DNA of 64,000 bases, taken from Heterodera schachtii (lineage: Eukaryota > Nematoda > Chromadorea > Rhabditida > Heteroderidae). The stretch is taken from NCBI GenBank assembly GCA_023374025.1, contig SIJG01000037.1, forward strand, positions 213,680 through 277,679. The letters run 5' to 3'. Shown piece after piece: positions 16,101 through 27,551 of this stretch. The position numbers and the translations under genes were made by a program. How positions within the stretch are numbered: the stretch's first letter is position 1; the number at the start of each line of letters is the position of its first letter. The notes under the pieces are model-generated. The model made no database searches. It was not told where the DNA came from and was given only the letters and a program-made list of their open reading frames with translations.

Positions 16101-18080
16101 GTCTTTTTAATCTTTAAGCGATTCTTCGGTTTTTGCCCTGCCCAATTTAGAAACTACATTTTTCGTACGCTTAAAGGATGAAGCATGGAAAAGCTTAAAG
16201 TTCCCACGCCACGGCTAAAGACATGGATTGATTGGATAAGCCCTCGGGGGAGGGGTTTCCGACAAGCCATTTCCACTCGGAGGCACATTAATTGCTTGGG
16301 AGGCCAACAGAGTGCCGTCATATCAAACGACAGATGAAGCAATTGACAATTAATTTGCCCTTGGGGACTTCCATCAAATTGTGCCGAAGCGTGAATTTGC
16401 ACTAATCTTTCCACAAGTGTGAACAAGAAAAAGTGTGTAAAAGGATGGATGGCATTGACAGAGGAAAGCTCGACATTAGCTCATTAATTATGCAATTAAT
16501 AATTGTCGAGACAAACAAACGCATTTAATGACTGAGTGAGCGATTCTAACAGCAATTAACAAAGGATATGCAAGAAAGCACAGGAAAAGAAATGTACACA
16601 GCCAATTAAAATTGGAAATTGTGAAAATGCGAGAAAATGGGCGGGGGGAGAAACAGAGAATTTAAAGCGATGAAATCAAAATGTGTAATGGAATTATTGG
16701 CAACAAGCAGCAGATTCAGTAAAAGCAAACAAAGAATGGCATCGAATTAAATGAGGAGAATCGGTGGGAGAGAGTTAATCGAATTTGTAAAAAATAATTA
16801 TGAGACAATAATCCCTAATTATTTGGGGTGCCAAAACGGCGATTGAAATGGCGAAAAATGTGCGGGAGAAGGGGTGAGACACAAAAGGCATTGTTGGAAT
16901 GGAAAGGGGACACACGAGGAATGCCGAGGAAATCGGCAGGCGTTAGCGGCAAGGGAAGAAGCACTGATGGGAGGGGAGGAGGAAAGGGGAGGGGAGGGAA
17001 GGGGGGGGGGATGAATTGGGGGATGAATGAATGAATGCCCTTGGGCCTCTTCCCTTTTTTTTTGCTCTCCCAAATTCTTCCGCGACGACTTTTACTCCAA
17101 CACCGCTTCAATTCGCTTCACTGCTCACAGTGCCGAAAAGAGAAGTTGAGGGGAGGGGAAGAAGCAGCAAAATTGAATTTGGAACATAACGAAAGCAAAT
17201 GTTGAAGGGGAGTTGGGTAAGAGAGGGGGGGGGGGGGGGGGGGAAGGGGAAGGGGAAAGGGGGACACTAAAGGATGAATGAATGAGTGAGGAGAAAGGGG
17301 CGCAGGGGAGCGGGTGAAGGAGGGAGGGGGAGAGGAAAGGGGTGAGGGGAAGGAGAGAAGAATACAGGGGGGAGAGGGGAGGGGGGGGGGGACGGATTTC
17401 TGTTCATTAAAATATTTTACTTTATAAAAAGCCAGGGGTACCGAAAAGGGTAAATTAGCAAATTATGCAATATTAGAATTAATTGTTATTTAAGATATGA
17501 TTTTATATAATTTTTTGAAAAGTGTTTATGAATTTTAGAGAGTTTCTGCTGCAGAGATTTGCTGCACCGGGGGGGGGGGGGGGGGGGGAAGGGACCGTGG
17601 CCAAGCGGAGCAACGGCGAGCACTCACTCATTTCCATCATCCGCAGAGTAATCAAAATTTACATAATGACCATTTGCATAAGGAGGAAATGAGTCAAACG
17701 AAAAAAAAGGGGGGGGGGGGGGAAATTACGGAAGACTTTCCCGCCCCCGCGGCGATTGAATTTCGGGACCCGCAACATTAGCTAAGTCGAATCATTCCCC
17801 GTCCTAAGCATGGTGACCATTCCATCCCTTCCATCCCAGTTGGCACCTTTACCCCTTCCCCCCTTTTCTCTTCCACTCCCTCTTTCTCTCTCTCTCCCTT
17901 TCTCTTCCTCCCCCCTTTTCTCTTCCACTCCCTCCTCCTCTCTCTCTCCCTTTCTCTTCCTTCCCCCTTTTCTCTTCCACTCCCTCCTCCTCTCTCTCTC
18001 CCTTTCTCTTCCTTCCCCCTTTTATCTTCTCTTCCCTTTCTTTGCTTTTCCTTTGACCAATTAACTTTGCTTCCCCCCAC
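13140..18080. other. Large non-coding stretch: homopolymer-G and purine-rich DNA
   Basis: No convincing gene was seen. The stretch holds repeated long plus-strand G runs (about 14050-14075, 16985-17010, 17226-17243, 17571-17588, 17710-17722), GA-rich tracts (15700-15810, 17270-17395) and a CT-rich tandem tract at 17860-18045 with units built on CCCTTTTCTCTTCCACTCCC. It is probably intron of the innexin gene if the exon near 18.1-18.3 kb belongs to it. Confidence 0.5.
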
Positions 18081-18088
18081 CCCAAATT

Positions 18089-18271
18089 CACCTGATCTTC
18101 CGCTGTTTCACTGCTCCCCTTCCGCCGCTGTTCCTCCAGCACTTCCAAATGGCTCTTCTTCGTCCACATTTTGCTCTTCTCTTCCGCCGATTGCTTTCGT
18201 TCGTCGGTCGGTCTTTGCGCCGCTCCCTTCGCAAGCGATGCGTCCCCCCCCCCCCCCCCCTCAAATGCCAA
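18089..18271 (-). CDS. Candidate distal 5' exon, unknown protein
   Basis: A minus-strand open segment encodes a hydrophilic stretch ('MWTKKSHLEVLEEQRRKGSS') and ends at a GTGAAT donor near 18089. Its composition resembles the charged exon at 12.3-12.8 kb, so it may be the start of the same transcript across a 5-kb intron. A 17-bp C run lies at its upstream edge. No homology was recognised. Confidence 0.3.
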
Positions 18272-18888
18272 CGAAACAAAGCCAAAAGCAACAAAACGTG
18301 TGAAAATTTATCAGAATTTGACACCAAAGAAACAGGGAAAATTCAGCATCAATTTCATGTTTTGCTAAACGCCGTCCATCGCACCGTATAAACACACAAA
18401 TTGACATTCCTCCCTTTTGGGTTTTCTCGAAAAGAAATGTACGGTATTTGAAGTTACCGTATCATTATTTTAACAAAAAATAATAATTTCATGTACGGTA
18501 AATAAACAGGCAAAAAATTTATAAATCACAGTTTGAGAATGTCAAACTGAGAGATTTGTTGATCCAAAGAAAAGCAAAACAATTATTGTATTTATTTATA
18601 TATGAATGAGGAGAATACAAAAATAACAAAAAAAATATGTGTCCAATTTTCAAAAAATAACATAATTGAACAATTTACCGAAAATGGCTTGAAACCGGTA
18701 AATTTTTCGAAGATTAAATATTCAGTTTTTTACCCAATTTTCTTCAAAATTAATAAATTTAGGTAGCCGGTTTTTTCTTCTAAAATGAATTTTTCAAAAA
18801 TATTTAGCTAACTATTTCTCGATTTTTAGCTTAAAATTAATGAATAAATAGTTTGAGAAAAAAATTACCCAAATTGGAAATTTATGAC

Positions 18889-19440
18889 TAGGGTTATAAG
18901 TTGTATGCACTAAAAAATGCCAAATATGCGCATAAAATATGCACTAAAAATCCCCCAAATATGCCCTAAAAACCCGAAAAATGCCCAAATATGCACTAAA
19001 ATATGCCTTAAAAAACTGCCAAAAATGGCTTTTAGCCCTCAAAAAATGCCAAAAATTGTGTATAAATTAAGAATTGACTTTTAAAACACCAAAACAAGGG
19101 CTAAGGAGCATTTTTTAGACAATTGCAAAAATACTGAAATTCCCAAATTTATAAATTTTTATTATATGCTAAAACCAATTACATTTTTATATACATAAAT
19201 TTTTTTTCCAAAAATTCTTACAAAAATTTAAAATTTTTTCTATTTTTAAGGATGTATTTTTAAAAAAATTCCGAAAAGTCGATCCTTAGGGGGTGTATTT
19301 TTCCTTTTTCGCATTTTTTTAATTAAAATTTGCCAAAAATGTCCGGAATATGCTCTAAAAAACGCATAAATTTCAAAATAAGCATTTATTCTCGAAAACC
19401 CCCAAAATATGCTTTTATATGACTAAAAACTTTCACCAAA
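18889..19440. repeat. hAT-like subterminal repeat region
   Basis: From a CTAGGGTTATAAG terminus-like sequence at 18889, the DNA is packed with AAATATGC, ATGCACTAAAA and ATGCC motifs in loose tandem, fading by about 19440. TAGGGTT ends followed by dense short subterminal repeats are typical of hAT elements. The matching opposite end was not found. Confidence 0.45.
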
Positions 19441-19538
19441 TCAAAAAATTTTAACGTAGAAAATTTTTAAATTCAATATGCTTTAACAAAATAATAAAAA
19501 ATTAACAAAAGAAAAAAATTAAAAAACCATCAGCTAAT

Positions 19539-21084
19539 TCAGTCCCCTTCCTCCTCCTCGGCCAATTCAGTCCCCCCTCTCTTCCATCTTTTTCTCTCCT
19601 CTTTCTTCCGTTGGTAATTTTCTAAGTTTCCAAATGCCACGCTTTTGTAAAGTTGCTCCAGTGGAAAAAGATCCGTCGAATTGGCTAATTCCGTTGAGAA
19701 TTTCGACCATTTTCCCCCTTCCAAATCGGCTTTTTCCATTGCTATGCTTTCGGCTGAGTCCGCGCCAAAGTCACAGCGAAATAAACCCTTTCTAAAGCGA
19801 ACAATGCCAAATAAAATTAACAGCGAAAAACCTTCCGACGGCAAAAATTTGTCTGCCTTTTTCGTCGATGGCAAAATCGAAGAATTGGCCATCTCCGACG
19901 AAAGTGCGCAACAAATCGACGGAGGGCCCCCGGGGGTCGAAATCGAAAAGGGAAATTTCCGAGGCACCGTCGAACAAAGCGAAGATTTTGTTTTTCTGTT
20001 AATAAAAGCACAAAGTTAAAAAATAAATGGAAATTAAAAAGAAAAACAGACAGACTTTGGGGAGAGGAAAAAGTTTACGGATTGGCGAATTGTTCAGTTT
20101 CGGACTGACACACAAACAATGGCCCATTTTGAAGTGCCAAACTCGCAAAATGCCATCGCCACCTCAAAAAATAAAAGGGAATCAATGAATTTATGGAGAC
20201 CTCTGATTAACAAATTTACAATGGAATTTAAAAATACTGAAAATGTTCTCTTTTCGGTACCTCCGCTGACCGCAATTTCGTCATTCAAACAGCACAACGA
20301 ATTGACAAAGGAAGTGTGGCCAAGGCAAAAGCATTCGATGATTTGTGTGTTCGGATAGCGCGAAACGCGCACTTTCTCGTCTCGGTCGGCGGATAGAAGG
20401 AAATTGGGCCTTCCCGGCGAAAGGCAATGGTCGAGAAGCATTGAGAAATGGGAGAGCAATTCGATGGCACCGCCGGGGCAAAAGTTGGCATCTGTCAAAT
20501 CAAAAATAGCAGTGGAAAAGTGATTGAATTGGCCATCATTTTCCAACCATTGACGCGGAATTGCAGCAGAGAACCGGACCGAGTGCCGACCAAAAGAGTG
20601 TCACCGCAAGCGGAAAAATGTATCTGAAAAGGACGAAATGTTGGCACATTTTGTAATGGCAATTTGTTACTGCGGTCGGTGTCTTGGGAATGGTTTGGCA
20701 TTTCGTTTCTTCCCAAGTGCCACCAATTGCATTTCCCAGCGATTGCAACTCAAAGAGAAGGACGTGTTTTGTGGTCGTTGCCACCGCGAGGAGATTGCGA
20801 TCGGCCGAAACATCTGAAGAGAGAATCTGACGAAAAAATCAAATTAATTGGGACGAAAGGCCAAAGGGAGGAAAAATTACCGACGGATTGCATTCGTTGT
20901 CCTTCCCCAACTTCTGCTGATTATTCGCCGCATTTGGGAAAGTCAAATCGGACAAATCGACTTGAGAAGCCAATTCGACAGATTGGGAACCGTTCTCGGC
21001 GAATTTAAGCACAAAAATGTGTGAATTTGAGCAGACAACGGCACAAAATTGGTCACCTTCAATGGCATGGATTGAGACGACCAT
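19539..21084 (-). CDS. wdr4: WDR4/Trm82-like tRNA m7G methyltransferase subunit
   Basis: This WD-repeat protein is the non-catalytic partner of METTL1/Trm8, which places m7G46 in tRNA. The diagnostic segment is 'SADRDEKVRVSRYP' followed by 'IIECFCLGHTSFVNSL' (exon about 20480-20262), close to the WDR4 signature. Upstream exons give 'VVSIHAIEGDQFCAVVCS' (21084-20881), 'SADRNLLAVATTTKHVLLFE' (about 20830-20670) and 'IHFSACGDTLLVGTRSGS' (about 20625-20545). Then 'DGILRVWHF' lies near 20150 and the final exons end at an acidic tail (EEEEGD, stop at 19539). A short intron around 19797-19840 restores the frame between 'IFAVGR' and 'KGLFRCDF'. I chose the ATG at 21084 because a longer frame upstream would add an unrelated hydrophobic leader. 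Introns are 40-80 bp. Confidence 0.85.
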
Positions 21085-21471
21085 CGATAAAATAAAAATA
21101 ACCAATCTGACAATAAAAAACCTATTTATCAGTTTTCTAGAATACTTGCCAGTCATTTTTAGAATATAAATTAAAATTAATATTTTTGTAATAAAAATTA
21201 ATATAGTGTTTGTTTGTTTGTATAAATTTATCTCTGAATTTTCAAGTGTACAGTAATATCAGCACCGAGGATGTAATCAGAATAGGGACTGAATCTATAA
21301 CAGGCTTTATCATAAGCATATTTAGTTGTTAGTAAATACATCCTGGGCTATGACTGTGTGTCAAGGAAATCATCGGATGGAAAGTGGGGTTATGGAATTT
21401 ACAAGTGAGTTAGAAATTCTTTGAAACGGGAATTGATGAATATCAGAAAATCAGCCAATGTTCGCTCTCTT

Positions 21472-23881
21472 AATAGCCATGAGCTTGGGGATACGAAGTC
21501 GGATTGGGCGGATACACAGCCTGGGCCTGAGGTTGTGCCGGATAAGTCGGTGCCGGAGGGTAAACAGCTTGGGCTTGTGGCTGGGCAGGGTAATTATTTG
21601 ATGCCGGAGGGTAATAAGGCTGCATGGGATAAGCTTGGCCTGCTGGGAGTGCAAAAATTTAAAAAAAAAAGAAATTTATAAATGGTGTCCCCACCCGAAG
21701 GGTTGTGGACATTGTCACTGGCACCATCGTATTTGTAAGGATGGTTGTTCTGGTCGTAGTTTTGGTTGGTGTTATTTCCCGGCATACAACTGAAAAGATG
21801 AAAACACAAATCACAATTATATGCGCTTTTATAAATATTCCAAGCTTTTCAGTTTAAATTCCTTCCCGAAATTGGGCGGTCATCGGTGGCATTAGCGCAT
21901 AAATTAACCCATTTTTCATTAAAGTATTTGTTGGGGGGGGGGGAGGCAAAACCTCTCACAATCAAACCCCTGGCTATCGTAACGGGTCAATGGCAGTTCG
22001 TACAATATTTTTAAGGGTTTTCCAGAGATTTAATTTCGGCTCAAAACTTTTTAAGCAAAGCTAACATTCTGTTGATGACCATTTATAGGTTCAAACAAAA
22101 CAGAATATAACACAAATTTGGCCACTGATTTTAACGACAATTCGCTAAAATGTACAAAAAAAAGACCTGTCGAAGACGGAGCGACAAGAAGTGTAAGTTA
22201 ACAGAGCACAGCAGCAGCAGAAGAGAAGAGCGACAACGACAATGCTAAAATTCTGAATAAAAACAAAGGCGTGTCGCACCGTTCGGAGACTTTCGAAGGC
22301 AGCGAAAATGGTCGACTCACCCCAACAACACTTTGCCAACGGTGCCCATCCCTCCGCCCGACTTCGCCTCACTGTTCGGCGGAGAATAATTCGGATTCGG
22401 GCAACAGTCCGTCCCACAGCAAATTTCGACGTTCTCTTTGCAAGTCCAAACGACCTGACAAATGAAGGATGGAAGAAAAATTAGGAAATTTTGCACATTT
22501 TCTCACCTCCTTCGGACGCGACCCATTGGGAAAAGTTGCCTAAAGAAGAAAAGCAAAGGAAAATTAAATGAAAATTGAAAGGGGATGGATAAATTGGACA
22601 AGGTCATTTTCCCCAAGTCTATTAAACATTTTTTTTAAATGACATTTGAATTTGCTAACTCTTAACTCTTCATAATAACTTAAAAATGAGTGAAAGTTTT
22701 TTTTTTTTCTAAATTGTTTAAATTTTTGGGTGAATGCTCCCGTGAATACATTTGCGAGTGTTTGTTCCGGCGATGTGCCATTTGTCGTTTGATTTGTTGT
22801 CGCAGCAGGGGATTGGTTGACCAGCTTATCCCACGGCACTTTGCACTAAATTCAAAAAATTAAAATACATTAGCAAAGCCGAAAAGTTGGTAATACTGCC
22901 GATGGTCCCCCCGCCCCTTTTTTTGAAAAATTTATTTTCTGTTCTAAAAAGACGTGAAAACTTTTTTCCAAAAAGGGGGGGGGGGACCATCGGCAGTTTT
23001 ACCGAAAAGTTTATCTGTAATGTAAAAACCGTTCCATTATTCGGTCAACGGAACTTCAGTCGCCACCGTTTACCTGAATCTCTCCGTGCTGTTTCTTTGC
23101 GTATTTTTCGTCCAAATAGTAATTGCGTCCGTCGTGTTGGAAGGGCCGGTCGAAGGAGTGAATAATCGCTTTTCCTTTGAATGGGATTCTGATTAGTACC
23201 GATTAATTAATGCCATCCTACGACTGACCCGCTTCAAAGGCAACCAAACCGCCAACGGTGCCCACCGCAGCACCCGCCAGCGCAGTAGTGAAAGTCCCGG
23301 CACGGCTCGACGAACCGAGTCCCGTCCCAGAGCCAAAGCTAAAACAAACACTGACATATTACGAATTGAGTGCAGACTAATCAAAACCCCAAAAATAGGG
23401 ATAATATGCCATGAAAATTTCGATTTTTAACTGCAAAATGAAAAAGTAAACGCCTGATTTTCTAAAAATACATGTAAGGTTCGTTGTTCAGATAAAAATA
23501 CTTAAATATCCAGTAATTTGCCACTTACCGGCCCGGTCCACTGCCAGCAGACATTGGTGGGCCGTGGAAACCGCCTCCTGCAGGCGGCGGATGGAACCCT
23601 CCCCCGGTCGGTCCATGGAATCCGCCTGCTCCTGCTCCGGCAAAATGAGGCTGTCCTCCTCCAACGGGAGCTCCACCACCGCCGAAATGCCCACCTGAAT
23701 GGCACTTAACCTTTCCAACAATTAATTATTTGTAAAATATACCCGCTGGCGCAGGATTAGCGCGAGCAGCTCCACCCCCTCGGAATCCACCGCCACCGCC
23801 AAACTTTTTGGCATTTAAACAGTGCAATTGGATGGCACAGAACAAAAACGAAAAAATGAATTTCTTTCGAATAAATTTCAT
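21472..23881 (-). CDS. Secreted glycine-rich CX-module protein
   Basis: The start at 23881 gives a signal peptide ('MKFIRKKFIFSFLFCAIQLH') followed by Gly-rich sequence, continued in exon about 23701-23530 with repeated GGGFH motifs. Exon about 23341-23226 encodes 'ALAGAAVGTVGGLVAFEAG', a Gly-zipper-like hydrophobic segment. Exon about 23160-23073 gives 'FQHDGRNYYLDEKYAKK', then 'CKVPWDKLVNQSP' (about 22845), then 'VVWTCKENVEICCGTDCCPN' (about 22455-22317). That cysteine pattern is the nematode CX module (Pfam PF01705). Last exons are Asn/Gln- and Pro/Tyr-rich, with the decapeptide-like unit YPAQPQAQAVYPP twice, ending HGY-stop at about 21472. The protein is likely secreted or surface-bound; function unknown. 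A 115-bp MITE sits in one intron (22889-23003). Confidence 0.8.
22889..23003. mobile_element. 115-bp MITE with 8-bp target duplication
   Basis: Inverted ends (GGTAATACTGCCGATGGTCC at the left; the right end complements it with one mismatch) enclose a short spacer and C/G runs. The flanks are identical: GAAAAGTT at 22881-22888 and 23004-23011. An 8-bp duplication suits the hAT superfamily. It lies in an intron of the CX-module gene, about 70 bp from an exon. Confidence 0.85.
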
Positions 23882-25052
23882 CCTTGAGATGTTACGGTAT
23901 CTAAACTAATTAGGTGATTTATTATTATGGAATTACTAAGTAATTAGGAGTGGATCCCTTTTATTAAAATACAATCTATACTAATCATCATTGGTTGGTG
24001 TGTGCTTCTGGTGCGGGCTGATCGCACCACCGCCCATTTCATTCGATGAAACGTCCCCCCCCCCCGTCGCATTTCCCTCCCTTTCTCTCGTCCTTCTCTT
24101 TCATCAATCTTTTCTCTCTTTTCCCACCTCACCAAACGAAGCGTGCGCGACTTCCAAATTTTTTTCTCATTCATCCCTTTAAAACCACACAATCGATAAA
24201 GCATATGCTTAGGTATTTTATTCGAGGTGTGTTTGTTCACCTGTCTGCTGTTCTTTTGCTGACTAATACTTTCATTCCGTTTGTCGCTGTTTAAAAAAAT
24301 GCAAGAAATGAGATTTTATACACCTACATATATACATATATATGAAATTGTATATTTATTGTTATTCTAAATAGAAAAAAAAAGTATTTATCAAGTATTT
24401 TCTGAATTCACAAATTCAAAATATTTCATACATATTTTCAAGTTAATTTAAAAAGGTTTAAAATATTGAATAATAGTCCGGCAGTTTGTCCAATTTGGTC
24501 AAAATTCATATACCTACCTACTTGCCTTTGTGGGTCTTTGTATTGGAAAAATTTTTGAATAATTTTTAACACGGGAATTCTTCGTCCAAAATTGTCGGCT
24601 GCATCTTTGTGGAAATAATAGTTAAGCGAACGGTAAAAGAGTAAGTCATTGTGCAAGTACCAATATTCTATCCAATGAAAATTGTTTTCGATATTATTTT
24701 ATTGTTTCCGTGACAACGAATGAAAACGAATTAAAGTAAACTTTCTCAATTATAATTATTATCATTTTCAAATACAATTTAATTTAAGTGATAATTAAGA
24801 AGGCTGGTAATTATAATTATATGCACATGCAAATTTTTTCCCGGACTGGAAGCAGCTTTAAATGCACCAAAAAAAATAATTTTAACACGATTTGAAGCTT
24901 CTAGAGCGAAGTTTAAAATATAAGAGGGAAAAATTAAAATAGACTGGTAAGAATGGGGGTCTGGATCAAATTGTTGAGCAAAGTTGGAGGAAAGGAAAAT
25001 TTTTTTTAATTAAATTAAAATTTATTTTAAAAATGAGGCATTATTGCTTCTG

Positions 25053-25113
25053 TGGCTTGGTGGTTAATCTCTTGGATTCAATTCGTTATTTGCTCATTTG
25101 TCAGGTTCAATTC
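25053..25113 (+). repeat. tRNA-like polymerase III module (SINE-like)
   Basis: TGGCTTGGTGG at 25053 resembles an A box; GGTTCAATTCC at 25103-25113 is one base from the B-box consensus. A/T-rich sequence follows. It does not fold into a complete tRNA by eye, so a tRNA-derived repeat is preferred. Confidence 0.5.
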
Positions 25114-25597
25114 CTTCGCATAGCACTTCTTTTTTTTAGCATTTATTTTAAATTTTTGTTGGAAATTGCCATTTTATTATTAAGTAAATAAAGCTTAAAA
25201 GTTTATAAATTAAAAAAAAACTATTTTTGCTTTCATAGAATTTTAAAAGAAATTTCTTAATTTTTTACAATATTCCCATAAGAAGTTTTGAAAATTTGAA
25301 CATTTTTGGTAGAAATTCTGTAAATATATTGGCTAAAATAACAAAATTTGGTCATTTTTTTAATAAAATCTGTTAACAAATCAGAAGTAATTTTCAAAAT
25401 TTTTCCCGGCGGCGCCTATCGGCACCCCGGACCCCCTGTTCTTGAAAAGTTTTTTTGGAAAAATCGAACCGCAAAAAAAGTGGTTTTAATAGCAATAAAA
25501 AATTGGACAAAAATATTTAGCATTTATTACAGAAAAAAATTTCTGTTAAATAATAATTTTGAAGGAAATAAAAATTAAAAATTTCTGCAATACACGA

Positions 25598-25730
25598 TTT
25601 CACCGGGTACCCGATACCCGACCCGGTACCCGGTTTAAAAACTGGTACCCGACCCGGTACCCGGCTTTTCAATACCCGGTAATACCCGGACCCGGTTTTT
25701 GCCCAAATACCCGGACCCGTGCAGCCCTAA
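25598..25730. mobile_element. hAT-like terminus with CCGGGT subterminal repeats
   Basis: Read on the minus strand from 25730, the sequence begins TTAGGGCTGCACGGGTCCGG and continues with many CCGGGTA/GGGTACC units. This layout resembles the complete small element at 41127-41291, which has CCGGGA repeats. The other end was not identified. Confidence 0.5.
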
Positions 25731-26219
25731 TTCAAATAGACGGGAATATAATAAAAAATAGAGATTCACTGCCATTTAGTGCATTTGAATCGTTTTTGGA
25801 CAATACATGTGAATTTTAGTGAAAAATTAATTTTCGACTTTTGTTCGAATTCGGGTCCGGGTTGTGAATAGGTGGATATAAATGTCAGCATTTTCCACTG
25901 ACCGATTTTCCGGTCACGCGAATACCTGGCCCAGTGTAATTAGAATAAATAATTAAATATTTTTAAGTGATCAGAAGAAACATTTGGAGAAGGAATATGT
26001 TTTTGTTTTAAATTTCATTCATTTTATGTACTAAATAATGTGATTTGTGCACGAATTAAAATTTTACAAGCGAAAATTTAATCATAAACAGAGATCAACG
26101 AATACAGCGAAGATGAGGTTGAAGCATCCCTTTCGTTCTTTGTTACATTTTGTGTCAGGGGTTTTTCGAGTTTCGCTTCCCGCTTTTTTGCCTTCTCGTT
26201 CTCGATTTGTCTTGAGACT

Positions 26220-26273
26220 AGGTTTGAACCTCCGTCTTCAATCCCCTGATTATGTTACAAAACCACAGGGCCA
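26220..26273 (-). repeat. tRNA-like polymerase III module (SINE-like)
   Basis: On the minus strand TGGCCCTGTGGTTTTG (A-box-like) precedes GGTTCAAACCT (B-box-like) by about 30 bp. The spacing suits an internal polymerase III promoter. A T-rich tract follows. Confidence 0.45.
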
Positions 26274-27551
26274 TACATGCAAAAATAGAATTTTGGTTCA
26301 ATTTTGAAAAATTTTTTTTTTTTAAACCCTTTTTAAATGGATTTTAAAATATTTTTAATCGAAAAATCAAATTAATCCAAAGTTATCCATATGCAAAATG
26401 CTTGCTATTCATTTGTTTGTTTGTCATTTGTAATAATTCCACAATTTAATGATGCCCAATCAGTCGCCTCTTCCAATTGCTTCCGTTTCAAATGCTCTTA
26501 AGGTTGTTCCGTGCCGTGCCATTTCAATTGCTTAATTGAATTGGTTTTGCCCCCCCCCCCCTCCTTAATCTCCCCATTTTCTTCTCCCGCGTTGGCTTTC
26601 CCTGTTTTATCCCTCCCCACTCCAATCCAATCCGAATTCTCTGCTGCCTCCTCAACTTTCATTAATATTCTTCCAATACCTTTGCTGTGGCCGCGCCTTT
26701 ACAAAATGGCAAAACTCGGGACCATTAAGTATTTCTTTGCTTCGCTTTCTTTTGTTTTTGGCACTGTCCGTCTATTCATTCCTTTGCTCATTGTCGGTGA
26801 TAATTTGTCAGTGATCGTTTGTCCCCCCAATTTTGGCCACTTTTATTTGTCGAAAGTGCGGCAACTCTCATTTTAGCCTTCCCTTAGCTTCTTCCATTAC
26901 CATTTATCACATCGGCAGCAGGTCTAAACCCGTCAATGCCTTCGGGTTTTTTCTCAGCGAATAAGTCGTCCCTTTCGCCCGTCCTTAGAATCTATTCGTT
27001 GTTTAGAAACCTGAACTGCGCAACGGGTCATCCATCAATTAATTAATTAACTGCTTAATTTTGCCTTCAATTTGTTTTTTTTAATTCAAATTCCATCAGC
27101 AGAAGAAGGGGACAAAATCTGTTCATTCTGTGAAATATTTCTCTTTTTTTTTAATTTATTTCCGTCTTTTTTTTACGAATTTTTCCTTTGTTTGTTTTTC
27201 ATATAAATTTTTATGATCCAAAACAATACAAAAATAAACTCAATTTTTCGCCCAAATGACTCATTACGGAATAAAACGTTTTTCTTTCACAATTCCCTTA
27301 ATCATCGCACAGCTTTTCTTTTACATTTTTCCGCTAATTATTCCTGTGTTTGTTGGGAATGATAATTTGGCGATTTCGGCGTCTGCGAATGATTTGAGGA
27401 AATTTTTTCCGCTGTTTGATCGTTTTGTGTTGTGATCTGTTAAAAATCACTGGTAAATCTGTTGGCTAATTAGTAAATGAAATTATTCATTCATTGTCCA
27501 TTTTTTAAGACTTAAAATATTTCTCCAATTTAAAAAATGCGTAAAATCAAA

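Larger units (their letters stand above)
24300..27550. other. Gene-poor AT-rich region with repeats
   Basis: No convincing gene. A small minus-strand frame at 24438-24656 and plus frames at 26047-26307 and 26511-26876 have no family match and low-complexity composition. The region contains tRNA-like modules at 25053-25113 and 26220-26273, a repeat with CGGCGCCTATCGGCACC near 25405, and a hAT-like end with CCGGGT repeats at 25600-25730. Confidence 0.5.

Noticed and set aside
26511..26876. 121-residue plus frame
   Set aside because: Low-complexity Pro/Leu start over a C run, no splice or domain support.
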